NCBI RefSeq assembly: GCF_029633965.1
Contig: NZ_CP091277.1
Coordinates: 496,001 to 560,000 of the forward strand
Source: Methanogenium sp. S4BF
GTDB taxonomy: Archaea > Halobacteriota > Methanomicrobia > Methanomicrobiales > Methanomicrobiaceae
DNA length: 64,000 bases
Direction: 5' to 3'
Translations under genes and position numbers: made by a program
Shown: piece by piece, positions 34,592-40,752 of the stretch
Layout: each line of letters begins with the position of its first letter
How positions within the stretch are numbered: position 1 is the first letter of the stretch
The notes under the pieces: generated by a model
The model's database searches: none
Told to the model about the DNA's origin: nothing
What the model saw: the letters and a program-made list of their open reading frames with translations, nothing else

Positions 34592-34849
34592 GTTTGTTGT
34601 TTCGTTGTTGATTTGTTGTTGTTTCGTCGTCTCTATTGGACCGATACGGGTATGCTCAGGGCTCTGGAAAAAAGGGCCGGGTCAAATGATGGGTCAAATA
34701 CGAGATCGGAAAAACAGATGTGGGTCGGATTCCAGTGCTCTCCCTTCTGCTCTCTTCTGTGCTTTTATTGCTACTCTTTCTCTTTCTTTCTCTCTCTCTC
34801 TTTCCCTTTCTCATTCCCTTTCGCAGTTTTGATCTTCGCTAATCGTTCG

Positions 34850-35509
34850 TTAGCTCAGCGAGAATGGCTCTTCGCCATCCGCGATGTTTGCTTCCGGGAC
34901 GGATATGGAGATGCCCACATCCACGTTATTGCCGGTGACTTCAATCTGGTAAGACCCGGGGTACCGAAGCGTGATGGTGTGCTTCTCGTTTTCTCTGGTG
35001 AACTGCGCGAAGTCATATTCTTCGACGATGTCGCCGGTGTCACGGTCGATGATGGTGACGATGAGGTCGGCGTTAGGGTCCGGGTAGTACTCTTTAATGG
35101 TTATAAGGCCCTTGTCACCGAAATCGCTGTATATCTTCTTCGAATTGGTGTACATGTCCGGCTTAATATCGAGATCAATGATCATCGCAGGAATTTTCAG
35201 ATCATAGTTCAGCGCAATCACGTCATAGAGCAGGTAGACGGTGTTGGAGTAAATCTCGGTATATACCGGTGGTTCATATCCGGAGCTGGCCTGGGTCGGG
35301 GACGCAGTCACGACCGGAGCGGCGGTTCGGATGGGTGTCGCCTCCTGCACCCAGTTTGGCGTTGGTGTTGGTGGTGCGGTATTTGTCCCCCCATTTCCCC
35401 CTCCTGAACTAACTCCGCGTTCGTCCACCGGCAGTTCTGAGCACCCCGCACAGGCCAGCACAAGGACGACGGAAAGAATGGCTGCGAAAAGCAGTATCTG
35501 TCTGTTCAT
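34850..35509 (-). CDS. Secreted lipoprotein, archaeal, function unknown
   Basis: A 219-residue protein. The N-terminus is a signal peptide with a lipobox (hydrophobic ILLFAAILSVVLVLA, then CAGCSE, cysteine near residue 23), so the mature protein is probably lipid-anchored on the outside. Residues 30-75 are a Gly/Thr/Pro-rich spacer (TAPPTPTPN). Residues 80-210 form a compact beta-rich domain with KIPAMIIDLDIKPDMYT and GSYQIEVTGNNVDVGISI, resembling an immunoglobulin-like or pre-peptidase C-terminal fold. No enzyme motif is seen. No Shine-Dalgarno sequence precedes ATG 35509; a small ORF with a strong one ends 27 bases upstream. Confidence 0.75.
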   Translation of the reverse strand: MNRQILLFAAILSVVLVLACAGCSELPVDERGVSSGGGNGGTNTAPPTPTPNWVQEATPIRTAAPVVTASPTQASSGYEPPVYTEIYSNTVYLLYDVIALNYDLKIPAMIIDLDIKPDMYTNSKKIYSDFGDKGLITIKEYYPDPNADLIVTIIDRDTGDIVEEYDFAQFTRENEKHTITLRYPGSYQIEVTGNNVDVGISISVPEANIADGEEPFSLS

Positions 35510-35536
35510 TGATAACGGTATATGTATAAAAATTAT

Positions 35537-35656
35537 TTAAGCTATGGGTGGTTTCATCCGCGTAGATTCCTGCTTTTTGGGTGGTTTGGGGATTCTTTGG
35601 GGGGTGCTTTCGGGGATGGCAGGTTCTGTGACGGGCGGGCGTCTCTCCTGTTTCAT
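35537..35656 (-). CDS. Small proline-rich basic protein (39 residues)
   Basis: ATG at 35656 is preceded on the minus strand by GGAGGAG at a spacing of about 7 bases, an ideal Shine-Dalgarno sequence and stronger than that of most genes here. The product starts MKQERRPPVTEPAIPES and contains repeated Pro and Lys/Arg. It has no hydrophobic segment. It lies just upstream of the lipoprotein gene on the same strand and may be co-transcribed. There is no recognisable family. The ribosome site is the main support. Confidence 0.4.
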   Translation of the reverse strand: MKQERRPPVTEPAIPESTPQRIPKPPKKQESTRMKPPIA

Positions 35657-36039
35657 GGTGTGTCTCCTCCACAGATTCTCCGATTTCTCTGCAATTCCTG
35701 AAACAGATGCCCGGGAATGAAACAGCAGGAGAAGGAAATCTCCCGTCCTGCGGTTCTCACTCATCCTTTCAGACCTTCCATATAGATATGGCTGGTCACG
35801 GGAAGGGCAGGTGGATGTCCTTTCAGCTCCGGGTGTTTATCATGCGGCAGGAATGGAAAAAATGGATGAAACACGGATGATTTATGGGTGTAGTACGGAG
35901 AATAATTCTGCACTGAAATGTGATGGGGGAATTGCTATCCTGTTTTTGGTCTTCCGTTCTTCCGTCAGCCATGTGGTGGTTTGGCAGTGATCCGGTGGTG
36001 GAGATATCCGGTTTTTACCCAACATATATTGGCCGGATT

Positions 36040-36073
36040 GTTGAGTATAAAGTAGTATACTCATATCTCAACA
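36040..36073. repeat. GTTGAG...CTCAAC palindrome, copy 1
   Basis: The arms GTTGAGTATA and TATACTCA..CTCAAC flank AAGTAG. The outer arms match those of the copies near 36153-36186 and 37283-37317. The inner arm GAGTATA/TATACTC is a perfect 7-bp stem here. Confidence 0.6.
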
Positions 36074-36152
36074 ACTCTTTGTGGATCGGGAACAGGAACT
36101 GCAGTTTAGGTGTTAAATCCGGTTTTCCTGGGGGGCTGGGATGAGTCTTGTT

Positions 36153-36186
36153 GTTGAGAAAAACGTAGTCTACTTTGATCTCAACT
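36153..36186. repeat. GTTGAG...CTCAAC palindrome, copy 2
   Basis: GTTGAG and CTCAAC enclose GTAGTCTACTTTGAT. The double-hairpin repeat starts about 20 bases downstream, the same arrangement as at 37.3 and 38.5 kb. Confidence 0.65.
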
Positions 36187-36204
36187 CATTCTGTGTTTGC
36201 TCGG

Positions 36205-36290
36205 GAGGCAAGGGAGGGCAAGCCCTCCCTGCCGGACCCTCCCAAAAGAGGATGAGCCGCATGGGGGCGGACAGGCGCCCCCCTTGCTCC
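36205..36290 (+). repeat. Double-hairpin repeat, copy 2
   Basis: The first stem is perfect: GGGAGGGC, AA loop, GCCCTCCC at 36212-36229. After GCCGGACCCTCCC and GATGAGCCGC comes a second structured part, GGGGGCGGACAGGCGCCCCC, then TTGCTCC. It ends about 80 bases before the TATA box of the RelBE operon. Confidence 0.75.
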
Positions 36291-36370
36291 TTTGGTAATG
36301 GTGGAAGTGATCTAAGAGGAAAAGTGTCGGAGTTTCAGGTACATAGGTCACTATTTGTAAAACGAACGAC

Positions 36371-36380
36371 CTTTAATATA
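36371..36380 (+). promoter_or_regulatory. TATA box of the RelBE-type operon
   Basis: CTTTAATATA stands about 25 bases upstream of a 16-bp palindrome and 75 upstream of the antitoxin start. The spacing predicts a transcription start around 36400, inside the palindrome. Confidence 0.5.
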
Positions 36381-36396
36381 GGCAATACTTCCTATG

Positions 36397-36412
36397 TGTG
36401 CAATCATGCACA
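36397..36412. promoter_or_regulatory. Candidate operator of the RelBE-type operon
   Basis: TGTGCAATCATGCACA is a perfect inverted repeat (6-bp arms, 4-base centre) placed where transcription should start. Toxin-antitoxin operons are usually repressed by the antitoxin binding such palindromes, so this is a plausible operator. Binding is inferred. Confidence 0.45.
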
Positions 36413-36454
36413 TTCGTACAATTCTATAAATATTTGATGAACAAATATGGGAAC

Positions 36455-36640
36455 ATGACTGCCACCAAACGCATCCCCGTCTCAGAACCGGTCTGGACCT
36501 CCCTTTCGGATATGAAAAAACCAGGGCAGACATATGATGGACTCCTTTATGAGATCATTGAGCACGAAAAGGAGCGCCGCTTTATGGCAGAGATGGCTGC
36601 CATAGAGGCAGAGGGCGACTTCATGGAGTTTGCTCCGTGA
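36455..36640 (+). CDS. Antitoxin of a RelBE-type toxin-antitoxin pair
   Basis: A 61-residue protein (MTATKRIPVSEPVWTSLSDM...) with a predicted DNA-binding N-terminus followed by an acidic helical tail (EHEKERRFMAEMAAIEAEGD). This is the usual design of antitoxins that bind the operator and wrap the toxin. An ATG at 36437 is in frame but gives an unlikely extension. Its stop codon overlaps the GTG start of the toxin gene by 4 bases (GTGA), so synthesis is coupled. The specific antitoxin family is not certain. Confidence 0.7.
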   Translation: MTATKRIPVSEPVWTSLSDMKKPGQTYDGLLYEIIEHEKERRFMAEMAAIEAEGDFMEFAP

Positions 36641-36942
36641 CCTACCGGCTTCTTCTCGACAAAAAACATGCTCAGGACTTCTATGGTCATCTCCCTGAAA
36701 AGAGCCGGGCCATCGTCAGAGATCACCTGCTCCGTCTCACTGATGACCCGTACCCGGGCAGCGGCGCCGACAAAGAACAACTGATCATCCAGGGAGACGA
36801 CCGGTATTTCCGCCTCCATATCGGGAGATCTTTCACCGCCTTCTATACGATCCATGATGCAGAAGGTGAAGTCCGCGTCCTCGAAATTTTAACAATTGAA
36901 CAGGCGCATAAAAAATACGGTCGACTCGGAACACGGGGGTAA
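36637..36942 (+). CDS. RelE-family mRNA interferase toxin
   Basis: A 101-residue protein from GTG. YRLLLDKKHAQDFYGHLPEK is the N-terminal strand and helix, DDPYPGSGADKEQLI the loop, and YFRLHIGRSFTAFYTI, RVLEILTIEQAHKKYG the central and last strands with the Arg/His/Tyr residues typical for RelE active sites. It would cleave mRNA at the ribosome until neutralised by the 61-residue antitoxin. It looks intact. Its paralogue is truncated by the left window edge. Confidence 0.85.
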   Translation: MTYRLLLDKKHAQDFYGHLPEKSRAIVRDHLLRLTDDPYPGSGADKEQLIIQGDDRYFRLHIGRSFTAFYTIHDAEGEVRVLEILTIEQAHKKYGRLGTRG

Positions 36943-36958
36943 CCACCTACGGCGTTTT

Positions 36959-37156
36959 TTGAATCGATTTCTGTTTATCATTGAAAAGACTGATGGCACC
37001 TATTCCGCATATTCTCCGGACCTTCCGGGATGTGCTGCTACCGGAGCGACCCGTGAAGAGACGGAAGAGCGAATGCGTGAGTCAATCGAGCTTCATGTGC
37101 TGGATGATGAATTAAATGATAATCTTCAACATGAGGAATTCACACCATGGACCTGA
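36959..37156 (+). CDS. HicB-like antitoxin (orphan), slightly truncated
   Basis: About 65 residues. LFIIEKTDGTYSAYSPDLPG and CAATGATREETEERMRESIE are the HicB partial RNase H fold signature. No ATG is present: TTG at 36959 (aligned with the ATG of the copy at 38119) is the only sensible start. A one-base loss near 37147 (CCATGGACC against CCTCTGGACC in the other copy) brings an early stop, so the last few residues are missing. No hicA gene adjoins it. It begins 17 bases after the RelE gene. It could still fold, but without a toxin partner its role is unclear. Confidence 0.6.
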   Translation: MNRFLFIIEKTDGTYSAYSPDLPGCAATGATREETEERMRESIELHVLDDELNDNLQHEEFTPWT

Positions 37157-37282
37157 CAAAGGACTGAAATGGTGTTTGCCTGCGTAATTTTCTGAGTACA
37201 CGGGGATTGAGTTACTCTTTTTTCGTAGGTGCGATTTCATTCGTGTGGCTCAGGTCTTTTTGGTTGATTAGGGCGGGTCTGT

Positions 37283-37317
37283 TTGTTGAGGGTGAAGTAG
37301 TCTACTTTGTTCTCAAC
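37283..37317. repeat. GTTGAG...CTCAAC palindrome, copy 3
   Basis: GTTGAG and CTCAAC frame GAAGTAGTCTACTTTG, whose centre AAGTAGTCTACTT is itself a perfect inverted repeat. A related, weaker version lies near 38448-38482 in the duplicated segment. Confidence 0.65.
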
Positions 37318-37337
37318 GCACTCCGTATTCGCCCCTT

Positions 37338-37373
37338 GAGGCAAGAGAGGGGGTGCCCCCCCTCTCTGCTCCG
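37338..37373 (+). repeat. Double-hairpin repeat, copy 3 (first hairpin only)
   Basis: GAGGCAAGAGAGGGGG, a TG loop, then CCCCCCCTCTCTGC. The second half of the element is absent; the sequence changes right after the hairpin. Confidence 0.65.
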
Positions 37374-37559
37374 GTTTTGGTCCGGAACATGACATGACGG
37401 GAAATTTTACCCCGATCATAAGTCATACGAAGGGTCCCGAATGGAATATACCAGTCAAAAGGAATTTTGCTCCCATTTGTTTTGGTAGATGTTATGCGAG
37501 CTGCAGTTGTTTTCCGCTCTTAACAACGGAGAATTTTGAGGATATTCACCCACACCGGT

Positions 37560-37697
37560 GTTGGTGCAAAATTTCTGACCACAGATGATGCTCTTATCAG
37601 ACATATTAATATGAATGATGATACTATTCCCATTGCAGCAAACAATCCTTTGATGTGGCTTATGGAGGAGACAAATGGAAACGAAAACACTGAATGA
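37560..37697 (+). pseudogene. PIN-domain toxin, C-terminal remnant
   Basis: The frame ending at TGA 37695-37697 gives VGAKFLTTDDALIRHINM and then IPIAANNPLMWLMEETNG. The FLTTDD segment with its paired aspartates is the last acidic motif of PIN-domain ribonucleases. The upstream two thirds of the domain, with the first aspartate and glutamate, cannot be found. The end overlaps the start of the next gene by 23 bases, the arrangement of an intact toxin-antitoxin pair, so the locus decayed from one. Confidence 0.6.
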
Positions 37698-37878
37698 AGT
37701 CAGAATACTGGGATTCGAACTTTTGGTAAAAAATCTCGGACCTGCAGATGCAGTACGGTTCATCCAGAGTTATTCCCATGGAAAAGGGGATTATACGAAA
37801 AACCGCAAAAAATGGCTTGAAACAGATTTTGACACCGTTGTGGAAGGCATAATGGAAAAGCGAAAAAACCCTGATTAA
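37675..37878 (+). CDS. Small antitoxin-like protein paired with a PIN remnant
   Basis: A 67-residue protein, METKTLNEVRILGFELLVKN then GPADAVRFIQSYSHGKGDYT and a basic/acidic tail. I recall similar short proteins (GPxxxVRFxQ...GDYTxxR) in archaea and cyanobacteria next to PIN-domain genes. GGAGGAG precedes the ATG by 4 bases. It appears intact although its partner is not, so it may be an orphan antitoxin. Family naming is from memory and not verified. Confidence 0.6.
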   Translation: METKTLNEVRILGFELLVKNLGPADAVRFIQSYSHGKGDYTKNRKKWLETDFDTVVEGIMEKRKNPD

Positions 37879-38118
37879 TTATTCGTATCCGGCATTACGA
37901 CTCAATTAAATGAATACAAAATAGTGATTTTTCTCCTCTTTTATGATATCTGGATTCATCTGTCGGCATTGACACCGGTGAAATTGTCGATTCAGATGTG
38001 GTGAACATCAGGTAAAGCCAGGCAGAATTACCATTGGCGGACATCCGGCAGATGCTCTGGCTCCGGGAACGTGAACAGTATCTTAAAAGCAGGCTGGACG
38101 TAAAGGAAGGAATGAGTG
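37879..38118. other. Short region with a possible decayed coding frame
   Basis: The plus frame through 37957-38110 reads GIDTGEIVDSDVVNIR, a stop, then LADIRQMLWLREREQYLKSR, which looks protein-like. It may be a broken gene of the accessory region. I cannot name a family. Confidence 0.25.
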
Positions 38119-38530
38119 ATGAATCGTTTTTTGGTTATCATTGAAAATGCCGGTGATACTATTCTGCATACTCTCCGGACCTTCCGGGGTGCGTGGCTAC
38201 CGGAGCGACCCGGGAAGAGACGGAAGAGCGAATGCGTGAGGCAATTGAGCTTCATGTTCCGGATGCTGAATTGAATGATATTCTTGAACATGATGAATTC
38301 ACACCTCTGGACCTGACAAAGGATTGAAAAGGCGATCGCCTGTGTACACTTCTGTAGTACACAGGGATTGGGTTCCTCTTTTTCGTAGGTGTGATTTCAT
38401 TCGTGTGGTTCAGGTCTTTTAGGTGGGTTTAGGCTGGTCTGCTTTTTGTTGGGGGTGAAGAAGTCTACTTTGATCTCACCAAATGGTTGTATTCGCCCTG
38501 GAGGCAAGAGAGGGGGTGCCCCCCTCTCTG
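38113..38530 (+). repeat. Segmental duplication, copy B
   Basis: Second copy of 36957-37372, direct orientation. Copy B keeps the ATG of the HicB gene and its 3' end but has a frameshift inside. Copy A has the opposite pattern, with a damaged start and end but an intact middle. Confidence 0.8.
38119..38327 (+). pseudogene. HicB-like antitoxin, frameshifted second copy
   Basis: ATG at 38119 starts MNRFLVIIENAGD, then one base is missing near 38155. The other frame continues with YSAYSPDLPGCVATGATREE, AIELHVPDAELNDILEHDEF and TPLDLTKD to TGA 38325-38327. Total length 209 bases, one short of a multiple of three. It is a clear paralogue of the gene at 36959. Confidence 0.8.
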
Positions 38531-38685
38531 CCGGACTCACCCCCGGGTCTGATAGGTCGCAGGGGGACGGACGAGCTCCTCCGTGCTCCAAATTGTACGG
38601 TGAAGGCGCTATAGGATGGAAATTATTGAGAAATGTCATCGTTCTGACTCTCATGAAGTCGTGTTACGGCTCTCATTTTTTCCGT
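38328..38685. other. Intergenic region with repeats
   Basis: Rest of segmental duplication copy B and a full double-hairpin repeat (38501-38589). No gene is visible before the minus-strand antitoxin remnant. Confidence 0.4.
38501..38589 (+). repeat. Double-hairpin repeat, copy 4
   Basis: GCAAGAGAGGGGGTGCC pairs with CCCTCTCTGC. After GCCGGACTCACCC comes GATAGGTCGCAGGGGGACGG and ACGAGCTCCTCCGTGCTCC. The second part matches, in reverse complement, the copies at 44.1 and 44.6 kb. Confidence 0.7.
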
Positions 38686-38871
38686 TTATTTCTTCCAGGA
38701 CTGGATCCGGGTTTTAAGATCATCGTCGGAAATTACCCTTCCGTGCAGTGAATCATTCAGGCCTCACTCAATCATACGGCTGAATAGTAATGCACGCAGA
38801 ATCTCATCAAATAATGAATCCTCTGGCTGTGAACGGATAATCTCCGTCATCTTTTCTTTCACTGATGGCAT
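38686..38871 (-). pseudogene. Addiction-module antitoxin with an in-frame TGA
   Basis: ATG 38871 on the minus strand gives MPSVKEKMTEIIRSQPEDSL and FDEILRALLFSRMIE, then TGA at 38764-38766. The same frame continues GLNDSLHGRVISDDDLKTRI and QSWKK to TAA 38686-38688. The reading-through product of about 61 residues looks like a complete antitoxin of the small helical type that precedes ParE/RelE toxins, with arginine expected at the TGA. No toxin gene follows. The truncated 36-residue form might be made but would lack the toxin-binding tail. Confidence 0.6.
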
Positions 38872-38941
38872 AGGGCATCCCTGTTCATTTCCGGAACGTA
38901 TCTTATCCCTTGATCCTATTTGGGATACATTAATTCGTTGA

Positions 38942-39361
38942 TGTACACATATATCTTTATTAAATAATGGCAACCAGGAACTGCCGTAATTCAAACACAG
39001 GAGGGTGAATAATACTATGGCAAAACCAATTGAACTGGGTCTTGAACTGAAAGGTCAGGATGCAAAAAATTTCTCTCGGTACATGAGGAATCCCTCAAAA
39101 TATGATACTCCGGATGGTAGAAGGATACTTCGTGAAGCAGTAGCACTAGACATTAGTATCATCCGCAGATAATAAATGAAAATTCCAATAGAAGAACTAT
39201 CTTTTTTGGTTCTTCAACAAAACTCCGATTTAACTTCTTTTGAGTGCACTGAACCCGAATTGAGTGATTTTTTAAAAGAAAATGCAAAAAATTATCAAAA
39301 AACACACATGGCTATTACATATCCTGTACATTATGAAGGGAATGTAGCCGGATATTTCACT
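38942..39361 (+). repeat. Duplicated GNAT toxin-antitoxin segment, copy A
   Basis: Repeated in direct orientation at 40330-40752. Both have ATGGCAAAACC-starting antitoxin genes preceded by CAACCAGGAACTGCCG. Copy A is intact and continues through the whole acetyltransferase; copy B stops inside it. Confidence 0.85.
39017..39172 (+). CDS. Antitoxin partner of the GNAT toxin (51 residues)
   Basis: ATG 39017 to TAA 39170-39172. MAKPIELGLELKGQDAKNFS begins a small basic/acidic protein that ends RILREAVALDISIIRR. GGAGGG lies about 10 bases upstream. It is followed after 3 bases by a GNAT acetyltransferase gene and has a near-identical paralogue at 40408 followed by a broken GNAT gene, so the pair moves and duplicates as a unit. 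That linkage, more than homology, supports the antitoxin role. Confidence 0.65.
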   Translation: MAKPIELGLELKGQDAKNFSRYMRNPSKYDTPDGRRILREAVALDISIIRR

Positions 39362-39685
39362 TTGGTTAACGATAATATCTTTCACGAACATGTAGAAGAG
39401 GACGACAGGCCCCCATTCTTTATCCATACAAGATATCCCGCGATAAAAATTGCAAGATTAGCTACAAGTCAGAAGTATGAAGGACGGGGTATCGGAGAAA
39501 GTATGTTAAAAGTGGTTATCAAACTGGCTTTAAACATATCTGAAATAAGTGGATGCAGAATCCTAACGGTTGATGCAAAACCAAAAGCAGTTGGCTTTTA
39601 TGAAAAATATGGTTTTAGAAAGGTTTTAAGAAAATCCGATGACACAATTCCACTGTATCGGGATTTTCATACTGATTATCAATAA
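39176..39685 (+). CDS. GNAT-family acetyltransferase toxin (TacT/AtaT-like)
   Basis: A 169-residue protein. FECTEPELSDFLKENAKNY near residue 23 and KIARLATSQKYEGRGIGESM near 95 with the acetyl-CoA pyrophosphate loop (YEGRGIG), and VGFYEKYGFRKV near the C-terminus, are the marks of GNAT toxins that acetylate aminoacyl-tRNA. The tyrosine of FYEKYGF is the usual catalytic one. Together with the 51-residue gene just upstream it forms a toxin-antitoxin module. It looks complete. General GNAT enzymes acting on small molecules cannot be excluded, but the linkage and length favour the toxin class. Confidence 0.78.
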   Translation: MKIPIEELSFLVLQQNSDLTSFECTEPELSDFLKENAKNYQKTHMAITYPVHYEGNVAGYFTLVNDNIFHEHVEEDDRPPFFIHTRYPAIKIARLATSQKYEGRGIGESMLKVVIKLALNISEISGCRILTVDAKPKAVGFYEKYGFRKVLRKSDDTIPLYRDFHTDYQ

Positions 39686-39820
39686 ATCATATCGTTCAAA
39701 ACAAGGAGATTACCGCTAATTTTTCCACACTAATAATCTAATCACTGGAATTTCTGACAGTGCCGGATGGACAACCTCTGCAACAAGAAAATTTAAATGT
39801 AAGACACTTCATAAGGATAT

Positions 39821-40030
39821 TTGATAGCTCCAGAATCAGTTCAGATACAACAGGTACTACACAATATAGAAATCCTTTCTCTGGAAGATCAGGAATATCT
39901 AATTTCAGTTATAGAAAAAAGGTTAATAGAATCCAGACGGATGGCTTTAAAAAAAAGGGCAGAAGAAGCAATAGCAAATTATGAATCCGGGGATGTCTGT
40001 TCAGGTTCAATAGACGAACTTTTAGGATAA
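39821..40030 (+). CDS. Antitoxin of a RelE/YafQ-type pair
   Basis: A 69-residue protein from TTG 39821, preceded by AAGGA at 39813. ILSLEDQEYLISVIEKRLIE and SRRMALKKRAEEAIANYESG are the core of a small helical antitoxin family common in cyanobacteria and archaea, ending with GSIDELLG. It is followed after 2 bases by its toxin gene. The family normally forms a tight complex with a RelE-fold toxin. Confidence 0.78.
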   Translation: MIAPESVQIQQVLHNIEILSLEDQEYLISVIEKRLIESRRMALKKRAEEAIANYESGDVCSGSIDELLG

Positions 40031-40032
40031 CT

Positions 40033-40308
40033 ATGCCTGAACTATTCTGGGATCAACAATTTAAGAAAACTTGTACGAAATGGACAGGGAAACATAAAAA
40101 TCATACTGGTAGCCTGAAACAAAAATTAAACCTTCTAAAAGAAGATCCATTTCATCCACAATTAAAAACACATTCATTATCAGGAACATTATCCGGATTA
40201 TGGTCAGCAAGAATTAATTACGAATACAGACTTGTTTTTAAATTTTTAGATGACGATAAAAACAAAATTCTTCTGATTGATATTGGCAAACATGATGATG
40301 TCTATTGA
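40033..40308 (+). CDS. RelE/YafQ-type toxin
   Basis: A 91-residue protein. FWDQQFKKTCTKWTGKHKNH, LLKEDPFHPQLKTHSLSGTL and LWSARINYEYRLVFKF with a last strand LLIDIGKHDDVY match the YafQ/RelE subgroup with histidines in the loop and the terminal HDxVY. It is probably an intact mRNA interferase, regulated with its antitoxin as one operon. Confidence 0.82.
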   Translation: MPELFWDQQFKKTCTKWTGKHKNHTGSLKQKLNLLKEDPFHPQLKTHSLSGTLSGLWSARINYEYRLVFKFLDDDKNKILLIDIGKHDDVY

Positions 40309-40329
40309 TAGCTTAGCCAGATGTAAAAT

Positions 40330-40752
40330 GATGCACACATGTAACTATATGACGTAACGGCAACCAGGAACTGCCGGAACTCAAAACACAGGAGAGTGAA
40401 TAATAGTATGGCAAAACCGATTGAACCTCGTCTTGAACTGAAAGGTCAGGATACAAAAAATTTCTCCAGGTATATCAGGAATCCCTCAAAATATGATACT
40501 CCGGATGGTAAAAGAATACTTCGTGAAGCAGCAGCATTAGACATTAGTATCATTCGCAGATTATAAATGAAAATTCCAATAGAAGATCTGGTTTTTTCTG
40601 TTCTTTAACAAAATTCCGATTTAACTTCTTTTGAGTGCACTGAACCCGAATTGAATAATTTTTTAAAAGAAAATGCAAAAAATTATCAAAAAACACACAT
40701 GGCTATTACATATCCTGTACATTATGAAGGGAATGTAGCTGGATATTTCACT
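40330..40752 (+). repeat. Duplicated GNAT toxin-antitoxin segment, copy B (truncated)
   Basis: Direct repeat of 38942-39361. The match ends abruptly after GGATATTTCACT at 40752, where a sequence typical for an IS200/IS605 end begins. Confidence 0.85.
40408..40566 (+). CDS. Antitoxin of the decayed GNAT pair (52 residues)
   Basis: ATG 40408 to TAA 40564-40566. It starts MAKPIEPRLELKGQDTKNFS and ends ISIIRRL, one residue longer than its paralogue at 39017 because the TAA there reads TTA here. It appears intact while its toxin gene is broken. It could still neutralise the toxin of the intact copy, which would make it a spare antitoxin. Confidence 0.6.
   Translation: MAKPIEPRLELKGQDTKNFSRYIRNPSKYDTPDGKRILREAAALDISIIRRL

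Larger units (their letters stand above)
34256..34849. other. Intergenic region with microsatellite, GC-rich repeat and pyrimidine tract
   Basis: No gene is supported. The region contains three structures. One is a GATGATG-type microsatellite near 34470-34490. The second is a copy of the double-hairpin repeat at 34495-34591 (listed separately). The third is an almost pure pyrimidine tract of about 85 bases at 34741-34826 ending in CCCTTTCGCAG. The long plus-strand frame across 34547-35407 is antisense to the lipoprotein gene and was not accepted. Confidence 0.45.
35657..36454. other. Intergenic region with palindromic repeats and the RelBE promoter
   Basis: About 800 bases without an accepted gene. 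It holds two copies of the GTTGAG...CTCAAC palindrome (near 36040-36073 and 36153-36186), one double-hairpin repeat (36205-36290), and the TATA box and operator-like palindrome of the toxin-antitoxin operon. The part at 35657-36000 shows nothing recognisable. Confidence 0.45.
36957..37372 (+). repeat. Segmental duplication, copy A (HicB gene plus repeats)
   Basis: This stretch is repeated at 38113-38530. Both copies run in the same order: a HicB-like gene, a spacer with TTTTTCGTAGGTG and GATTTCATTCGTGTGG, the GTTGAG palindrome and the first hairpin GCAAGAGAGGGGGTGCC. Identity is high by eye, with scattered substitutions and single-base indels. Confidence 0.8.
37157..37559. other. Intergenic region with repeats
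   Basis: It carries the second half of segmental duplication copy A, including a GTTGAG...CTCAAC palindrome near 37283-37317 and a single C-rich hairpin at 37338-37373. The last 170 bases show nothing beyond possible leftovers of the PIN-domain gene that follows. Confidence 0.4.

Noticed and set aside
34547-35407. Long plus-strand frame of 286 codons
   Set aside because: It is antisense to the lipoprotein gene, and part of it translates the pyrimidine tract into Ser/Phe/Leu repeats.
34850-36300. A complete integrated virus or plasmid attached to tRNA-Arg
   Set aside because: No integrase, replication or capsid gene is present, and no duplicate of the tRNA 3' end was found in the window.
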